From Casuarius casuarius (lineage: Eukaryota > Chordata > Aves > Casuariiformes > Casuariidae), in NCBI GenBank assembly GCA_003342895.1, contig PTFA01000024.1:6012580-6076579 (forward strand): 64,000 nt of DNA. Reading direction: 5' to 3'. Both the position numbers and the translations under genes were made by a program. Below are positions 39,280-51,129 of the stretch, in pieces (the first letter of the stretch is position 1; every line of letters starts with the position of its first letter). Under the pieces are notes generated by a model, which worked only from the letters and a program-made list of their open reading frames with translations, was not told the origin of the DNA and made no database searches.

Positions 39280-40460
39280 GAATTGTGGTTAGGGTTAGGG
39301 TATGCACCATCATTGGCCAAAGGGCTGTAACTTCTTCGGACAGTAGCAGGGACTGCTGGGCTACACTGCAGTATGGCATGGAGGCAGCCCTGAACCAAGT
39401 CTAAAGGGGACTGAAAATGGGTTAAATTTAGGATTGGACAAGAATGATCTGGTTAGCTGAGATTAACTGAGTTTAGCCTTGAAATAGGCTGGGAGATGGT
39501 AGAGATCACTAGGCAAAAGCATGGGGTTGGGACTGGGGCTAAGACATGTCCTAAAAATCTCCATTACTGCTTAGTAAACAAAGGACCGCTTGAGCCTAGT
39601 TTAGGAGTCCGTTTGCATCTTAGCCTGGCAGTGGCCACTGAGCAAACCCTGGGGCTGTAATTGATATTTGGAATTAGGATTTGGCCTTGCAGGGTTTAAG
39701 GCTGAGTGCAGATGGAGACATTACCTTAGGTTAAGAGCTTCCATGTGGTTAATAGGTCTAGGGCTGCCAGGCTATACTGGGCTATGACTAAAAATAAGAT
39801 TAGGATGGGTATTGAGGTTTGTCATAAGGAAGGCCAATAAACTATAGATAGAGACAGGTCCAGAAGTGGCTGCTGAGGGGCTGGCTAAATTTAAATTTTA
39901 GTCTAAATCTGGGGGCCGAGGGCAATGATTAACCATAGTTACAGCTGGGTCTGGAAGGGGTCCCCAGACTAATTTTAGACTGGTGATAATAGGGCCCAGA
40001 TGGCAATCCTTTATGCTTGTGGATAATGGGATCTTTGAACATTGCATAAACATCAAATTTGGGTTAGGAGCCAAACAGCTAGGATATGATCTAGGCAATG
40101 CAGAGACTGCTTGGCTGTGTTTTAGGCTTGCAAGCTAACTCGCAGAACTGAAGAGATTCAGACAAATGCTGATAAACTCGAGTTGTTGCTAGAAAGTGAA
40201 GGGCTGCTTGAATACGTTTAGGTCTGCAGCTGAAGAGCCTTAAGACTGTTAAAACTTGAAAGGGGTTGCTAAGGCTCGGTTTGTGGTGGTGGTAAGGCTC
40301 GCACCAGTTTTGGCTGTTCAGCTGAGCTGTCTGCACCAGAACAGTTCCCACGCTCTGCCCAAGGCAGGCGCTAGCATGTGTTTGATTTTAAATCTGGGGT
40401 TGGCAGGAGTCAGCGGCTAAATGTTAAGATGAGAATCGGGCTTGGAGTTAAAGCAGGGCT
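39280..40460. repeat. Degenerate tandem array with roughly 110-125 bp spacing
   Basis: Key phrases recur at regular intervals across about 1.2 kb. GGGCTG-type phrases occur near 39322, 39534, 39652, 39760 and 39878. TTAGGAT-type phrases occur near 39428, 39674 and 39800, with GGGTTAGG-type near 39290 and 40061. Spacings cluster near 110-125 bp or twice that. The array begins with two adjacent TTAGGG-type hexamers (39288-39301). The strand is consistently rich in TTAGG, GGGTT and GGCTG. This reads as an old, strongly diverged minisatellite; the spacing was estimated by eye. Confidence 0.5.
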
Positions 40461-43400
40461 GCAAACTCATAGCGTCTTTCTCACCTTGAATGCTTAGACA
40501 AAGTCTTGATTAAAAAAAATCCACCTGCAATTTCTGTGGGTTAATTAGAATTTGGTCCCCAGGGAGAGACACTTTTCTGTGGCAGGTTCTTTCTGCATGA
40601 CGAGAAAGAGGAAGAGGGGCAGAGACTTCCAAAATGGACATATCAGTCAGTTCTGATCTTCAGGAAGTCCACCAAAAGAATAGCTAGACAGTTTATCAGG
40701 AAGCATGTTTTTTCATTCTGATTATACTACATTATTACCTTATCATCTATATAGTTAGAAAATATGGTTGAATATGCTCTTTCCAGTTTAGGAGGTGAAA
40801 GTCGTGTCATATAAAATGCTATTTATGAAGCAAAAAAAGTGTGGTTCCTATACAGAGCTGCCAAAGTACTTTAGAAGACATGGTTAGCACAGAAGAAAAT
40901 ACACATTTCTTCCCTGAGATTTTCCTAGTTAGTGCGAACATCTGCTTTTCTAAAGCAGCACTGGTTCCTATTCTAAAGTGCTGTCGTAACATTTTGCTCC
41001 CTTTCCTTGCTCTCCTCTTTACCTGTCATTACCCCTTCCTTTTTCTCCTTTTCCCTTCCCAAATCCCTATTTCTTTATTTTCACCTCATTCTTTTGTTTC
41101 TAAAAGCATTTCCCCCATTTAATTTCAATTCGAAGCATTCTCCAAACTACCATTAAAATAAAACTTGTGCAAAACTATCACAATGCGCAAATGCCTAGTA
41201 AACACATGATCGTACCCTCTTCATTTGCTTGTCCCTCACAACCTGTACCAGTTGCTCTTTGAGTTCTCAGGAGGTTATAAATCTTTAGGTGCCTGTCTTG
41301 CAATGAGCTCTTTAAGTCCTTTTTAGCTACGATTACCTTATGCCTACAGTCATCCATATATATCAAGTGAGTTAAATAGATGCTGCAGGTCCTTGTCCTT
41401 TGGGAAAGAGGATCAGAGATGAGATACCTTATATCCTATATAAATCAGAAGAGCAACCTCCCTCTGCACAGGTATGACACACTGGATATCAGACCTCGCA
41501 GCTTTTGTCTCCAGAACACCTAGCTCACCTTGAGTACTGTATAGATATTATATCTGTAATAAATAAAATACATGTATAATCCTGTACTTGGGCCTATGTC
41601 TGTGGCATGAAATAAAAATCCTATCAGCCACTATAAAAACAAGTATCTTCCTTCTCCTGTAAAAATAGGCTAAATCAACTTCCAGCTGTGCCTGGTTGTG
41701 CAATGCTTGCTCATCCTTTGCAATTAAGACACAGTGGAAGCTGAGGGTAGGATGTTTTGACTCCTGCTGTCTCATAAGTATTTCATGTCGCAAGATGCAT
41801 GTGGGCCCTATTTAATTGTCTTTGGTATTCAGCCTATAAATGGCTGAGTCTGTCATCTGGGCTCGCAAACGGAAGGAAGCACTGAATGTACAAGGACAGT
41901 CTGCCATTTTTCTTTATGTAAGTGCAAGGATCTGGGGACATGTTACTTAGCAACCTTACCCAATTCGAGCTGTTATTCCTACAGGTTGATTTGTTTTGTT
42001 TAAGCTGACATTGAATGTTTTTGATTCATTTTTCCTTGGGCAGGTGATACCTTCTGCACAGACTAGCAAAATGCCATTCACAGAATGAAATGTAGACTTG
42101 CAAAAGCAAAGAGAAAAAGCTTGAATAACTGACAGTGAAGTTTTGAATGACAGTGCAAGCTTTGTCCATATATGAGCACTGCAGCAGCTCATCTGGAAAA
42201 CCACCTGCATTCTCATCTGCCTGTTTTTATCCAGTTTCTCTTATTCTCAGATTGGGGACTGTGTGCAGCAAGCACTGTGTTTTTGTTCTCTGTGCAGTGC
42301 CAATAATTACTGCTATTTCTATATAAGTCTATCCTTTGTAATAAACAGTCAGAATAATACTCACAGCAATTGCAATAGTGGGAATATTAAATGCAGAAGG
42401 TCTAATCTCATGCCCCCAACACAGCTCCCCTGAGAGAGGGACAGAGAGTGGAAACCTCAGCGTAGTGAATGCAGTATTTCCAGCAGAATTGTGATTCTAA
42501 TTTTGCATCAATAGTGAATTCAAAATACTGTGTCAAGCTCTCCAATAAAGGTATAGAAAAGAACCAACCTTTCTGTTCACCTCCATTTACTTGGTCATCA
42601 GTGCTGAGAGCTTCACAACCTCTTTTGAAGAGGGAGAAACTGGAGGCCGCTCAGACCAAGCTCCTGTGCCTGCAGAAAGCTCTGGTTTTGCAGTAGTTTG
42701 GCATAAATAAGCATTGCCATCTTACGGCCGAGCCTCGGTACTGCACGGCCGACTTTCCCTGCCAACGGAAATTTGGACCTCTAAAGCAAGTGGCTTTGTC
42801 TCCAGGGAAATGTCTATGACTAAACACCAGACTTCATTTTTTCCTCCACATCTTTTTAATGATGACTTGATCATGACGAAAATCCTGTTTTCCCTGAACC
42901 AAGCAGGGGTTAAGCAGCAGGGGAGATAGATATTTTTATATTTGCAGCATTAAAAGCCCCTTTCATCCCTAATAACTGTGTTTCTAGGTTTTGCTTAGAG
43001 ACAGTATTCTGGAAACTTTTTGCTCTGCTTTTGCCTCTTCCTGCTGCAGTGTTGCTCATGGCCATTTAGACAAGCGCTAGGCAGCAGACAGCAAAGCCCC
43101 CCTGCGTGCACGGGCTGTGATTTTGGATGCTCGGCATTTACCAAGTGCCACGCTACTGTTTCAGATGTCAGCACGTCTTGTGCTTGGGCAGACACTACTT
43201 AGAAAGAGCTCAGGAACGTATGTCAGCGGTCTGAGGTAAAGAGCAGTGGTTTCGCTCTCTACCACGCACTTCTGACATCGCTTTGTGTAACTATATCTCA
43301 TCCTCACCTCTGTAAACCGCAGTTACCAAATCTGCCAGGCCACGGCTTGGTACAGGAAGCCTGTTCTTCCATCCAGAAGTTTGCTCCCACTTCCAAGCCA

Positions 43401-43555
43401 ATAATCATCAAGGAAGATGTACTAATGATCATGGCGCTACTGCTAAATAGAGCTAGAGTGAAGTAACGTTGGTTTTGAACCTGGAAGAGGGAGAAGATTG
43501 ATGACTACTGATTTGCTTTAGGACGAGAAAAATAAGTAACTTAAGTAACTTGCAA
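40460..43555. other. Intergenic, no gene seen
   Basis: No recognisable protein or RNA gene. A short CpG-containing direct repeat ACGGCCGA occurs at 42724-42731 and 42745-42752. Pyrimidine-rich sequence occupies about 40990-41130. Confidence 0.55.
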
Positions 43556-43559
43556 TTCT

Positions 43560-43660
43560 ACATCATTTTTGGTGCTAAGATCTCAAAATGCTCTACTAAT
43601 TCATTATCTTCACAGCCTATGCTGTGAGGGAGGCAGCTCTGATACACTGCATCTCGCTGA
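43560..43660 (+). mobile_element. MIR-like SINE core fragment
   Basis: GATCTCAAAATGCTCTACTA, then TTCATTATCTTCACAG, then CCTATGCTGTGAGGGAGG matches the order of the MIR/amniote SINE core (CTCAAAGCGCTTTAC, TTAATCCTCACAA, CCTGTGAGGTAGG). It is truncated and diverged. Confidence 0.6.
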
Positions 43661-44695
43661 AAGCACTAAAGACCAAACACATAACTTCTGCAGCATGTTG
43701 CTTTTCAATTCCTTGATTTGGAAGATGATGCTCAAGACTTTGTACCTTACCATTTTCCTTCTGGAAACAAATGAGGCATTAGAGACTATTTCTCCAACAG
43801 CCTGGCAAACGCTGTAAATCAGCTCATGCAGAGCTCCATGCTGCTAGCAAGATCAAAACCAGCTCATATATTTCTGCATGGCATTGCAGACACGAGTGCA
43901 ACACCCACAGTCCTTTGAAAGTTGGAACACAGCTAAGTCACCTGGCACTTTGAAAACATTACCCTTGAGTTTAATATGCTTTGTCGTGCAAGGACGTGCT
44001 GCTATAAAAACTCTCACCATTTTAATTTATCAACGGGAAAGTGTCCTCCCACCTTTGTGAAAAGATTTGTCACTCAGACAGGAACAGCATTATCTGTAAG
44101 TGCTGGATGTCTGCTCATGTCTCCCTCAGCGTGCTCTACCTTCTTGGCAGAATATCTATATGAAAAATGCCTTTCCAGGTAAAGAAACAGAGGTGCAGGA
44201 CTTCTGTTCTCATTTATATGCACAAGCACATGGCCAAAGTGAAAATATTATTCAGATCTGTTCAACAAACCTTTTGCCTCACCCTACTCCTGCTTGCAAA
44301 TACTGTATTTGAGTATTTTCTCTAAAGCACCACAGCTGCACTAGATCATGGTTGCCTCTTGCTTAGTTTCATAAGTTGTTCCCCATTATTTATGGCTCTT
44401 ATTTCATTAGTGAACTACTTGCCTTCTTTTCTGAGTTTTCTGAGGTGCTTCTGTTTTGTGGAGACCAAAATGCAATTATCACCTTAGCCAAGGAGTAGCA
44501 AAACTGAAACAGTGCAAGGATGGGAAAACAGACTGAACATCTACTGGCAAGACAGAGCTTTGAACACTGTGTTTCAATACATCCACACCAAGTTTATATG
44601 CAAAAAAATGCACCTGCAGGATGGTATGTACTTAAATAAGCAACGTTTTCTGCCACCATTAGTCTGCAACATGTGTTGCAGCCATCTGCAATGGG

Positions 44696-44728
44696 AACTT
44701 AGTTTTAATTAACTTAGTCTTAATTAAC
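44696..44728. repeat. 15-bp tandem duplication with two HNF1-like half sites
   Basis: AACTTAGTTTTAATT (44696-44710) is followed directly by AACTTAGTCTTAATT (44711-44725), with one mismatch. Each unit joins AAC at its end to give TTAATTAAC, a half-site pattern of HNF1 factors. HNF1 binding is inference only. Confidence 0.5.
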
Positions 44729-44729
44729 T

Positions 44730-47700
44730 ATTAAAAACTCTGCCGTTAAGATTAATGAATTTTCAAAGCTATCTATTGATTCGAACTTGCTTCTTTGTCT
44801 TCGTAAGCACCAGGAGCTTAAGCTTCCAAATTTTAGCCCTGCTAGCATGTACTTATGTTCTACTAACATTACAGAAAAGACTCCTTGTCAAGAATAAAGC
44901 TAATTTTCATTTATTATTTTGTACCCTTTGAACAGAGGATACTACACTTCAGTGTTCATCAACATCAAGCAATATTAAAGAAGAAAGGAAAAAATAGAGA
45001 AAGTATCTTTTCCACGATAATTATTTCCCTACTGTTACTCTTTCTGATACATCATGCTTTATTGTAATAAAAGGTCTGTGAGTGAAGGGTGATCCTGAAT
45101 GATGCAGGTGTGTATGTGGATCCCACTTCCATTAGTATCATCCCTACCAGCTTCATTATGGCTTTGCTTAGGATCTGTGAGTGTGAAATTTTCTCTTCCC
45201 ATCCTGATTTTTTATTGTAGTCCCAGCCTGCCTGATAACAGAAAACAGTGTAATCTCTAACATGCTCAGGAAACGGTCACCTAGCCACAGTCTGCAGTGG
45301 ATTTCCTCAGCTACTGCTATTCTAAAAAGGCAGGAACAAAGGTGTATGAATTGGGACATCTTGATGTGCCCTAGACTTTAGGCCAGCCCTGGCTGTAGGC
45401 ACTTAACACAAGTGAGATGAGCGGTTGCTGAATATGATGAAGTTGAGACATGAAATACCACTTTCTGCAGGGAAGCAGTTAACTTCCAGTCTGCAAGGAT
45501 GCTTTATGCAGCTGTGCGTTTTGCATGGTAAAGATGAGCAGACACATAAGAACCTCTTAACATAAGAGGTTATTCCGAAATATCAGCTTATTATGGTAAG
45601 CAAAAGCAGTTTCAAATCTCCTATGCTAATTTATATCCTGACTGCCTTGGGCATGAACAAACCAAACAACGCTTTGCGTCAGAGTTCAGTTCTTGCTACA
45701 TATTAAGAGGATATTCCTCCTGACAGGTGCTACGCAGGCAGCGAACATCTGCCCCTGTGCACAGAGCAGTAATGACACCGAATATTGCTCTGTCAAGGTG
45801 CCTTTACCCTAGAGGGACTCCCCTTCTCTGAGAAAGTAATTTCCTCTGAGATGGTCTTGTCTTATGAAGGTAGTTTATCGTCTGTACTAGCTGTTTCCAT
45901 CTGGGCTTCCCTCCAGATGTCTCACCGACCCAGGCGACAGCTGCCATCATCTGGCAGCACCTTCTGAGGCTTTGGCCTTCTGAGGCACTCCGCGCTCTGT
46001 CACCCTCTGCCTCTCATTCGAGATGAGAGATCAGGCTTCCCTGAGAAGGAACAGCTGTGGAAAAACTGTCTTTAAGCAATTGGGTATGGTAAGAAAAGGA
46101 AACAGATGGAAGAATATCAGTGCACACCTATCCTAGATGCTGGGTAGCAGATTAGTGAAGGAGTTTAGCTGCTCTGTTTGGCCCAGCATCCTTCCCACCA
46201 CAACCCAGATGTCCTGTCTTTCCTACAGTGGGAAGAGCCTAGCTCCACTGTATTAAGCCTTGGAATTTAGATGTCAACAGACTTTATTCCTGTCCATTAA
46301 AGGCTGTGGAGTGAGCCTTGAGAATGACACCCCACTGCCATTGCACGCTCAGCAATGCGTAATGCATAGTTCCTTCCCCAAGGAGACAATTTGTTTTCAG
46401 TCTGTTTTCAGGCTACTGCTGCACGAGACACCTGCATGGCCACATGCACTTTTAACCTATTGAGGCAAGACGCTGCTCCTCAGCTGAGCGGCAGTGACTC
46501 CCATGCCAGCACGCTCCACGGTAGTACTTGAGCTCAGTGAGATGCTCTGTGGTTGTCATGGCAGTGACATGCTCATTTTCAAAACAAAGTGTTGGTGTGA
46601 TGAATCCCAGGCTCTCTTTCCCTGGAATCTCTTTAACCCTTGAGAAGTCATTTCTTGCTCCCATAGTTTTAGACCTCCTGACCCAGCACCTCCCACCTCT
46701 TCCCAATGTGTTTCAATATTCCCATGTCTTCCAGTGTACCCTTTTCCCAATCTTTTCCTATCCTGAAGGTCCTCCTGCGTCAGAGCTCATCCAGCCAACT
46801 TCAGACTCTTCGATACCGTTATTTTTTCTAAAATGACTTTGTATCTGAGCTCCAGCCTTCCTACCCCAGCTCCACCCCTAGTCCTCTCTTTCTGAAGTGC
46901 TAGGGTTCAGTGTGGCCCAGACACTTCCTCATCTGCGCTTTCTTGCCCACCCCAGGCTCCAGACTTCTACCCGCTTGCCTGCTAGCCATTAGAAACCCAA
47001 GAGGGTCTCTGTGCTTCTTGCTGCTTCTGCATTGTTCTCTTACCCCTTCAACTCCAGATTCAAACCAGACACTGGCCACCGCCATCCTGTGGCGGCCATC
47101 AACCCTCCCCTGGTCTCCCCTTGCGTGGGGTATAGCTTCATAAATAAGTCTCCTGGGAAAAGCAAAGTTCTTGCTCCTATCTATGGTGGTTCCTACCATG
47201 GTATTTCTGGATGAAAGCTGCATTTGTCAAAAATCAGGTAAGGCAGGAGTTTCAAGGCAGAAGTGGAGAGAGCATGCTTGAGACAAATTGGACATATGTT
47301 ATTGCTGTGCTTTTTGCTGATCAATCCACTAAGTCATTTCTAGAGCTCTGTATTGTGCTTAAGCCTCAGGGATAACCCCTTCCAAACTCACCATTACTAA
47401 GTGCAAGTAGATACATCAGGGAGGTGAGTAACCCAGGCTTGGGCTGTGACTGGGAAAGCATCATGTTCGGGGAGGGAGATTTATCCTGCTTGCAGACCAG
47501 AGCCTGCAGATACCTCGTGATGGCACCATAACCCCTGTTAAAACAAATCACTTCCAAAAGTCCTGTGAGCTAGGATATGAAATATGTGAATAACTTTTTG
47601 GCAAAGAATGAGATTAGAATAAAGTTACTTGCATATGAATACCTTGGTTTCTCCAAAATTGGTTGGCTACCTGAGCCTAAACAGTAAAGCTTAGTCTAGT

Positions 47701-48500
47701 CAAAACCTTTAAGTTCCTGTAGTTGTAATTTATTCTCCAAAGCATCAGTCTTATAAGATTTATTATAAACAGAGCCCTATGCTGCCTGGTCTATTTGCAG
47801 AAACTTCCATCTACACTGACATTTAGTGCCAGTCTTGAGAGTTATAGGAATCTTCCTAATAGGAATGCTACAGCTGACTGAACAATTCTCTAGAAAACGC
47901 AGGTTTCACTCAAATGAAAAATTTAGCAGGAGAATGATGATTCTAATAGAACTTGTATTAGCAAATAATGAATGAAAAATCAAAACAACTTAATCGTTGT
48001 TAAGTATTGCTAAGTATTTCATTTTTTGCAAGCACCAGAAAGGAGTAAAGCTTTTGGATTTCAGCAGAACAGAATATTCTGATCAGACCCAAATGGTCTT
48101 GTTCTTTGTCAGAAATTCCATCAATGGAAAATGTTGTGATTCTGATCTAGATAAAAGTCAACTGTCCAGGTTCTGATTTCTTTTAAAAATTTAAGTTCCG
48201 GAAAAAAGGCTTAGGAAATATCTCACCACTAACAACCTGAAAGCTCATATTATGGTTTTTCTGTATTCAGTGACTGATCACCGGTAGACCCCTAAATGGA
48301 TAATTAGACTTTGCTTCTCCTTCTCACAGGAGTAACTGAAGCTAAGAATTCAGCAAGTTTTCGAAAGGAACTGGGCAGTTAGAAATCCAGTCAGCATGAT
48401 TAGTTGCAAGAAATTTGGAAAGGCTACTAAGGTCCATGCTTCATAGGTGAGTCAGCCTGTCCTAGATTTCAAAGTGAGATCTAATGCGTGTGGGAAGAGT
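44730..48500. other. Intergenic, includes a pyrimidine-rich segment
   Basis: No gene is recognised. From about 46660 to 47130 the plus strand is strongly pyrimidine-rich (CCT/TCC phrases), which keeps frames open on both strands up to 107 codons. One copy of a dispersed inverted repeat lies at 46540-46600. Confidence 0.55.
46540..46605 (-). repeat. Dispersed repeat copy A (minus strand)
   Basis: The minus strand reads AACACTTTG, then TTTTGAAAATGAGCATGTC, then ACTGCCATGACAACCAC. The same series with small changes occurs on the plus strand at 49575-49630, including a 16-base perfect match TGAAAATGAGCATGTC. The family is not recognised. Confidence 0.5.
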
Positions 48501-48517
48501 GGAAGGGAGACTCTTTT

Positions 48518-48602
48518 GACATCCAGTGCCAGATTCTGTCAGAAACAGGATGCTGGTCTAGATTAATGGCCAATCAGATCCAGTAAGGTAACTTATATTT
48601 TC
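48518..48602 (+). mobile_element. CR1 LINE 3'-end fragment
   Basis: CCAGTGCCAGATTCTGTCAG, then AAACAGGATGCTGGTCTAGA, then TTAATGGCCAATCAGATCC, then CAGTAAGGTAACTTAT parallels the conserved CR1/L3 3' end (CACTGTCAGAGACAGGAT, GCTGGGCTAGATGGACC, TCTGACCCAGTATGGC). It is truncated at 5' and diverged. Confidence 0.65.
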
Positions 48603-50725
48603 CAATGATAATTACATGAAGAGAAAGTTTCCTTGTCGTCACCCAGAATGTTTCTTTCCCTAGGAATGCCGGTGTGGTTACAGGATTTGGACAAAGTAAT
48701 GCAACCTACACAAGCCTCTGGCCATAATCCCTTTCTGCAGAGTAACAGTCTAACTAGCAACACTCAATCAATAGCAAACAGAGCAGATCCTCTCTCTCCT
48801 GGCTTCTGATTAGAAAACTAGCTCTTTTCTCTTTGTTATGAGTAGCTCGGCCTCATTTCTTCCCTTTACCTTTCTTGCATTTTGATACCCTTTCCATGAG
48901 CTTCCAGATGCTGTGTGGCTGGGCAGGCCATGCTTAACTAGCTCAACAGGTCTGGTTTCGGTGGCTCCTGAAAGCTGAACAGGCTGTCAGTCACAGGGCC
49001 CCGCTGGCAACACGTGCTTCCCTCATGTCATGGTACCAGCCACGCACTGGTACAGCACCAGCACTGCCCCGGCCCCATTTGCACATGGCAACATCTGGCC
49101 CTAGTGGAAGACCCCTTTTGGTGCCACAGCACTTCTCTTCTTCTCTAGTCTATCCCTCTAATCATTCTTACATGCTTTTTAAGAAAAGGAGTCAGAAAAA
49201 TGACTGTAAATCTGTCCTCAGAAGGGAAATTTCTTGCCTTGGTGGATAGGCCCAGCGGAGTTAGTGTGCACTGGAAAAACGACACTGTGTCTGTGTCCCG
49301 AAGCAATGGTTGGCGGCCCTCTTTCCTCTCTCAGGTCAAAGCTGAATCTCCCACAGGCAGCCCTGAGCAGTCTTGAATATCTCCTCCACTGGGTCATTTT
49401 TACCCTGGAGCTATTGTGCTAGCAGTTCAATGGTTACAACCATCCTCATCCAGTTGTCAGTTTAGACGTGAGCTTGGACAGCTGGCTAAGTTTTGTTAGT
49501 TGTTTCCAGAGGGGTAGAAGAACTGGGGAGAACCAGGTGTTTCTGTGATACCCACTGTGCTATGGTGTTATGTCTGTGTGAACACTTTTCATCTTGAAAA
49601 TGAGCATGTCGCTGCTGTGATGGCCACCAAATGTGGCACCAGGCTCCCACTGGACCTGGGGCAGCCTCCTCCCAATCAGCAGCATCTTGCCACAGGGACA
49701 AGGGCCTCTAACCTGCACCTCTCACAGAGTCTCACAAACATAAAAGGAGCCAAGAAACATTGCTACTCAGAGAGGAAGGCATTGCCTCCACAAAAAAGGA
49801 GATCCCAGCAGGGGATGCTCCCACCTCGGCTGGATGCATTGCCTCATGTGGAGGCTGGATCTTGGCTCCCTCAGGGGCAAGTGCTCCCAGCTTCCAGCTC
49901 TTGCTGGGCTCCCCAGGGTCTCGGAGCCAGGCGAGACACCTCGGATCCATTCAGAGAGACAGGCACCTTCAGCTCCTGCTGAGCTTGAACTATATTCTTG
50001 CAATTTTTCCTCCTCCTCAAGCACAGCGTACAATCCTGTTTCTTCACAGAAAAGCATATAGTAACAGCTTGTTTCCTCCAAGAGCAGGAACAAGACAGTA
50101 AGACACTATCTTTTCTTGTTTTCCATATTTCTCTCCAGCCAGTGCTCTTATCAAAATCTATTTCCTTGGAGTCACACTAGAAGAGTGCAACTCCAGCTGG
50201 ATCCCTGGTGTCCTTCTTGCCTTCTCTGCATGTTTCTGCTGCTTTCCTCAAGCTTACAGAAATGAGGTCAAACAGGAACCCCTGCTTACGTTATCAGACC
50301 CCTACAGTGACAGTGTCCTACCTTGCAATGTGCTAGGGTTTGGATTATAGCTTCCTATTAGGTTATCTGTCTCTTAAAGAAGAATTTGATTATTCCATCA
50401 TTCAGCCTGAACAGAAGGCAATGCTCATGTTGAGTGTTTTCACTGAACCCAGCATATCTATGTATCTCCAGGAACAACGGTGATGCTTTAGAATTTGAGC
50501 ATCTTCTGTGCATTTTTTTTTCTGCAGCACAAAACAAGAGTAGATGGAGTTGAACAGAGAGGATAAGAGCATATTTTTGTAAATGGCAATGAATTTTAGA
50601 AATCCCCCTCATTGTGAGTCAAGAAAAATATGAAAATTGGCTCCAAAAAGTAGTGGCAGGCAAAGAAGCCAAAAAAATGACCAGCGTCATTGAGATGGGT
50701 ATTTTGAAAACAGAGGGCATCGTAT
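48602..50725. other. Intergenic, moderately GC-rich around 49.0-50.0 kb
   Basis: Overlapping open frames up to 145 codons occur on both strands at 49.54-50.10 kb, but composition is GC-biased and no domain is recognised. The second copy of the dispersed repeat sits at 49575-49630. Confidence 0.5.
49575..49630 (+). repeat. Dispersed repeat copy B (plus strand)
   Basis: GAACACTTTTCATC, then TTGAAAATGAGCATGTC, then GCTGCTGTGATGGCCACC matches copy A at 46540-46605 in inverted orientation, 3 kb away. Family unknown. Confidence 0.5.
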
Positions 50726-50734
50726 GCTGCTTGG

Positions 50735-51125
50735 TGCCTTATCTTAAGTACTGTGTGCTGCACATGTCAGGAAGGACCCAGTGGAGCTACAGAGAGGTTT
50801 CTGAAATAATTAAGAATATGGAACAGTTGCCTCCAAAGAGGGACTAAAAGCATGGGACTCCAGAATAAGGCTGAGGTTTACGAAACCTTAAAGATGGTGA
50901 ATAAGTTTAATGAAGCATCATTATTCACCAAATCCCGGAGTGCTAAAACCAGAAGACAGTTGTTCAAACTTGGAGGAGGTTGGTTGAAAGAGGATAAAAG
51001 AAGGAGCTTTTTAACCCGGCGGGTAGTGAATGTCTCCAATGTGCTGTGACAGAGGCTGTGGAAGCAGGCAGTATCAGCACTTTCGAACTGGGATTAGACA
51101 AATGCCTCGACAGCGAACACTAAAA
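50735..51125 (+). mobile_element. Decayed CR1/L3-type LINE fragment
   Basis: The series AGTACTGTGTGCTGCACATG, GTCAGGAAGGACCCAG, GAGGTTTACGAAACCTTAAA, GATGGTGAATAAGTTTAAT, GGAGCTTTTTAACCCGGCG and GGGATTAGACAAATGC follows the CR1/L3 reverse-transcriptase-end and 3' UTR order (GAGTACTGTGTCCAG, GAGGTTTATAAAATCATG, GGAAGTACTTCTTCAC, TTCAAAAAAGAACTAGA). Frames are broken. Related to the 48.5 kb fragment, but an independent copy. Confidence 0.6.
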
Positions 51126-51129
51126 CAGT

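Noticed and set aside
39285..39302. Interstitial telomere repeat as a chromosome-fusion scar
   Set aside because: Only two TTAGGG-type hexamers are present, too few to infer a former telomere. I treat them as the edge of the degenerate tandem array.
49545..50101. Overlapping open frames of 108-145 codons on both strands
   Set aside because: Both strands are open in several frames at once in a GC-biased stretch. No domain is recognised, and part overlaps a dispersed repeat copy.
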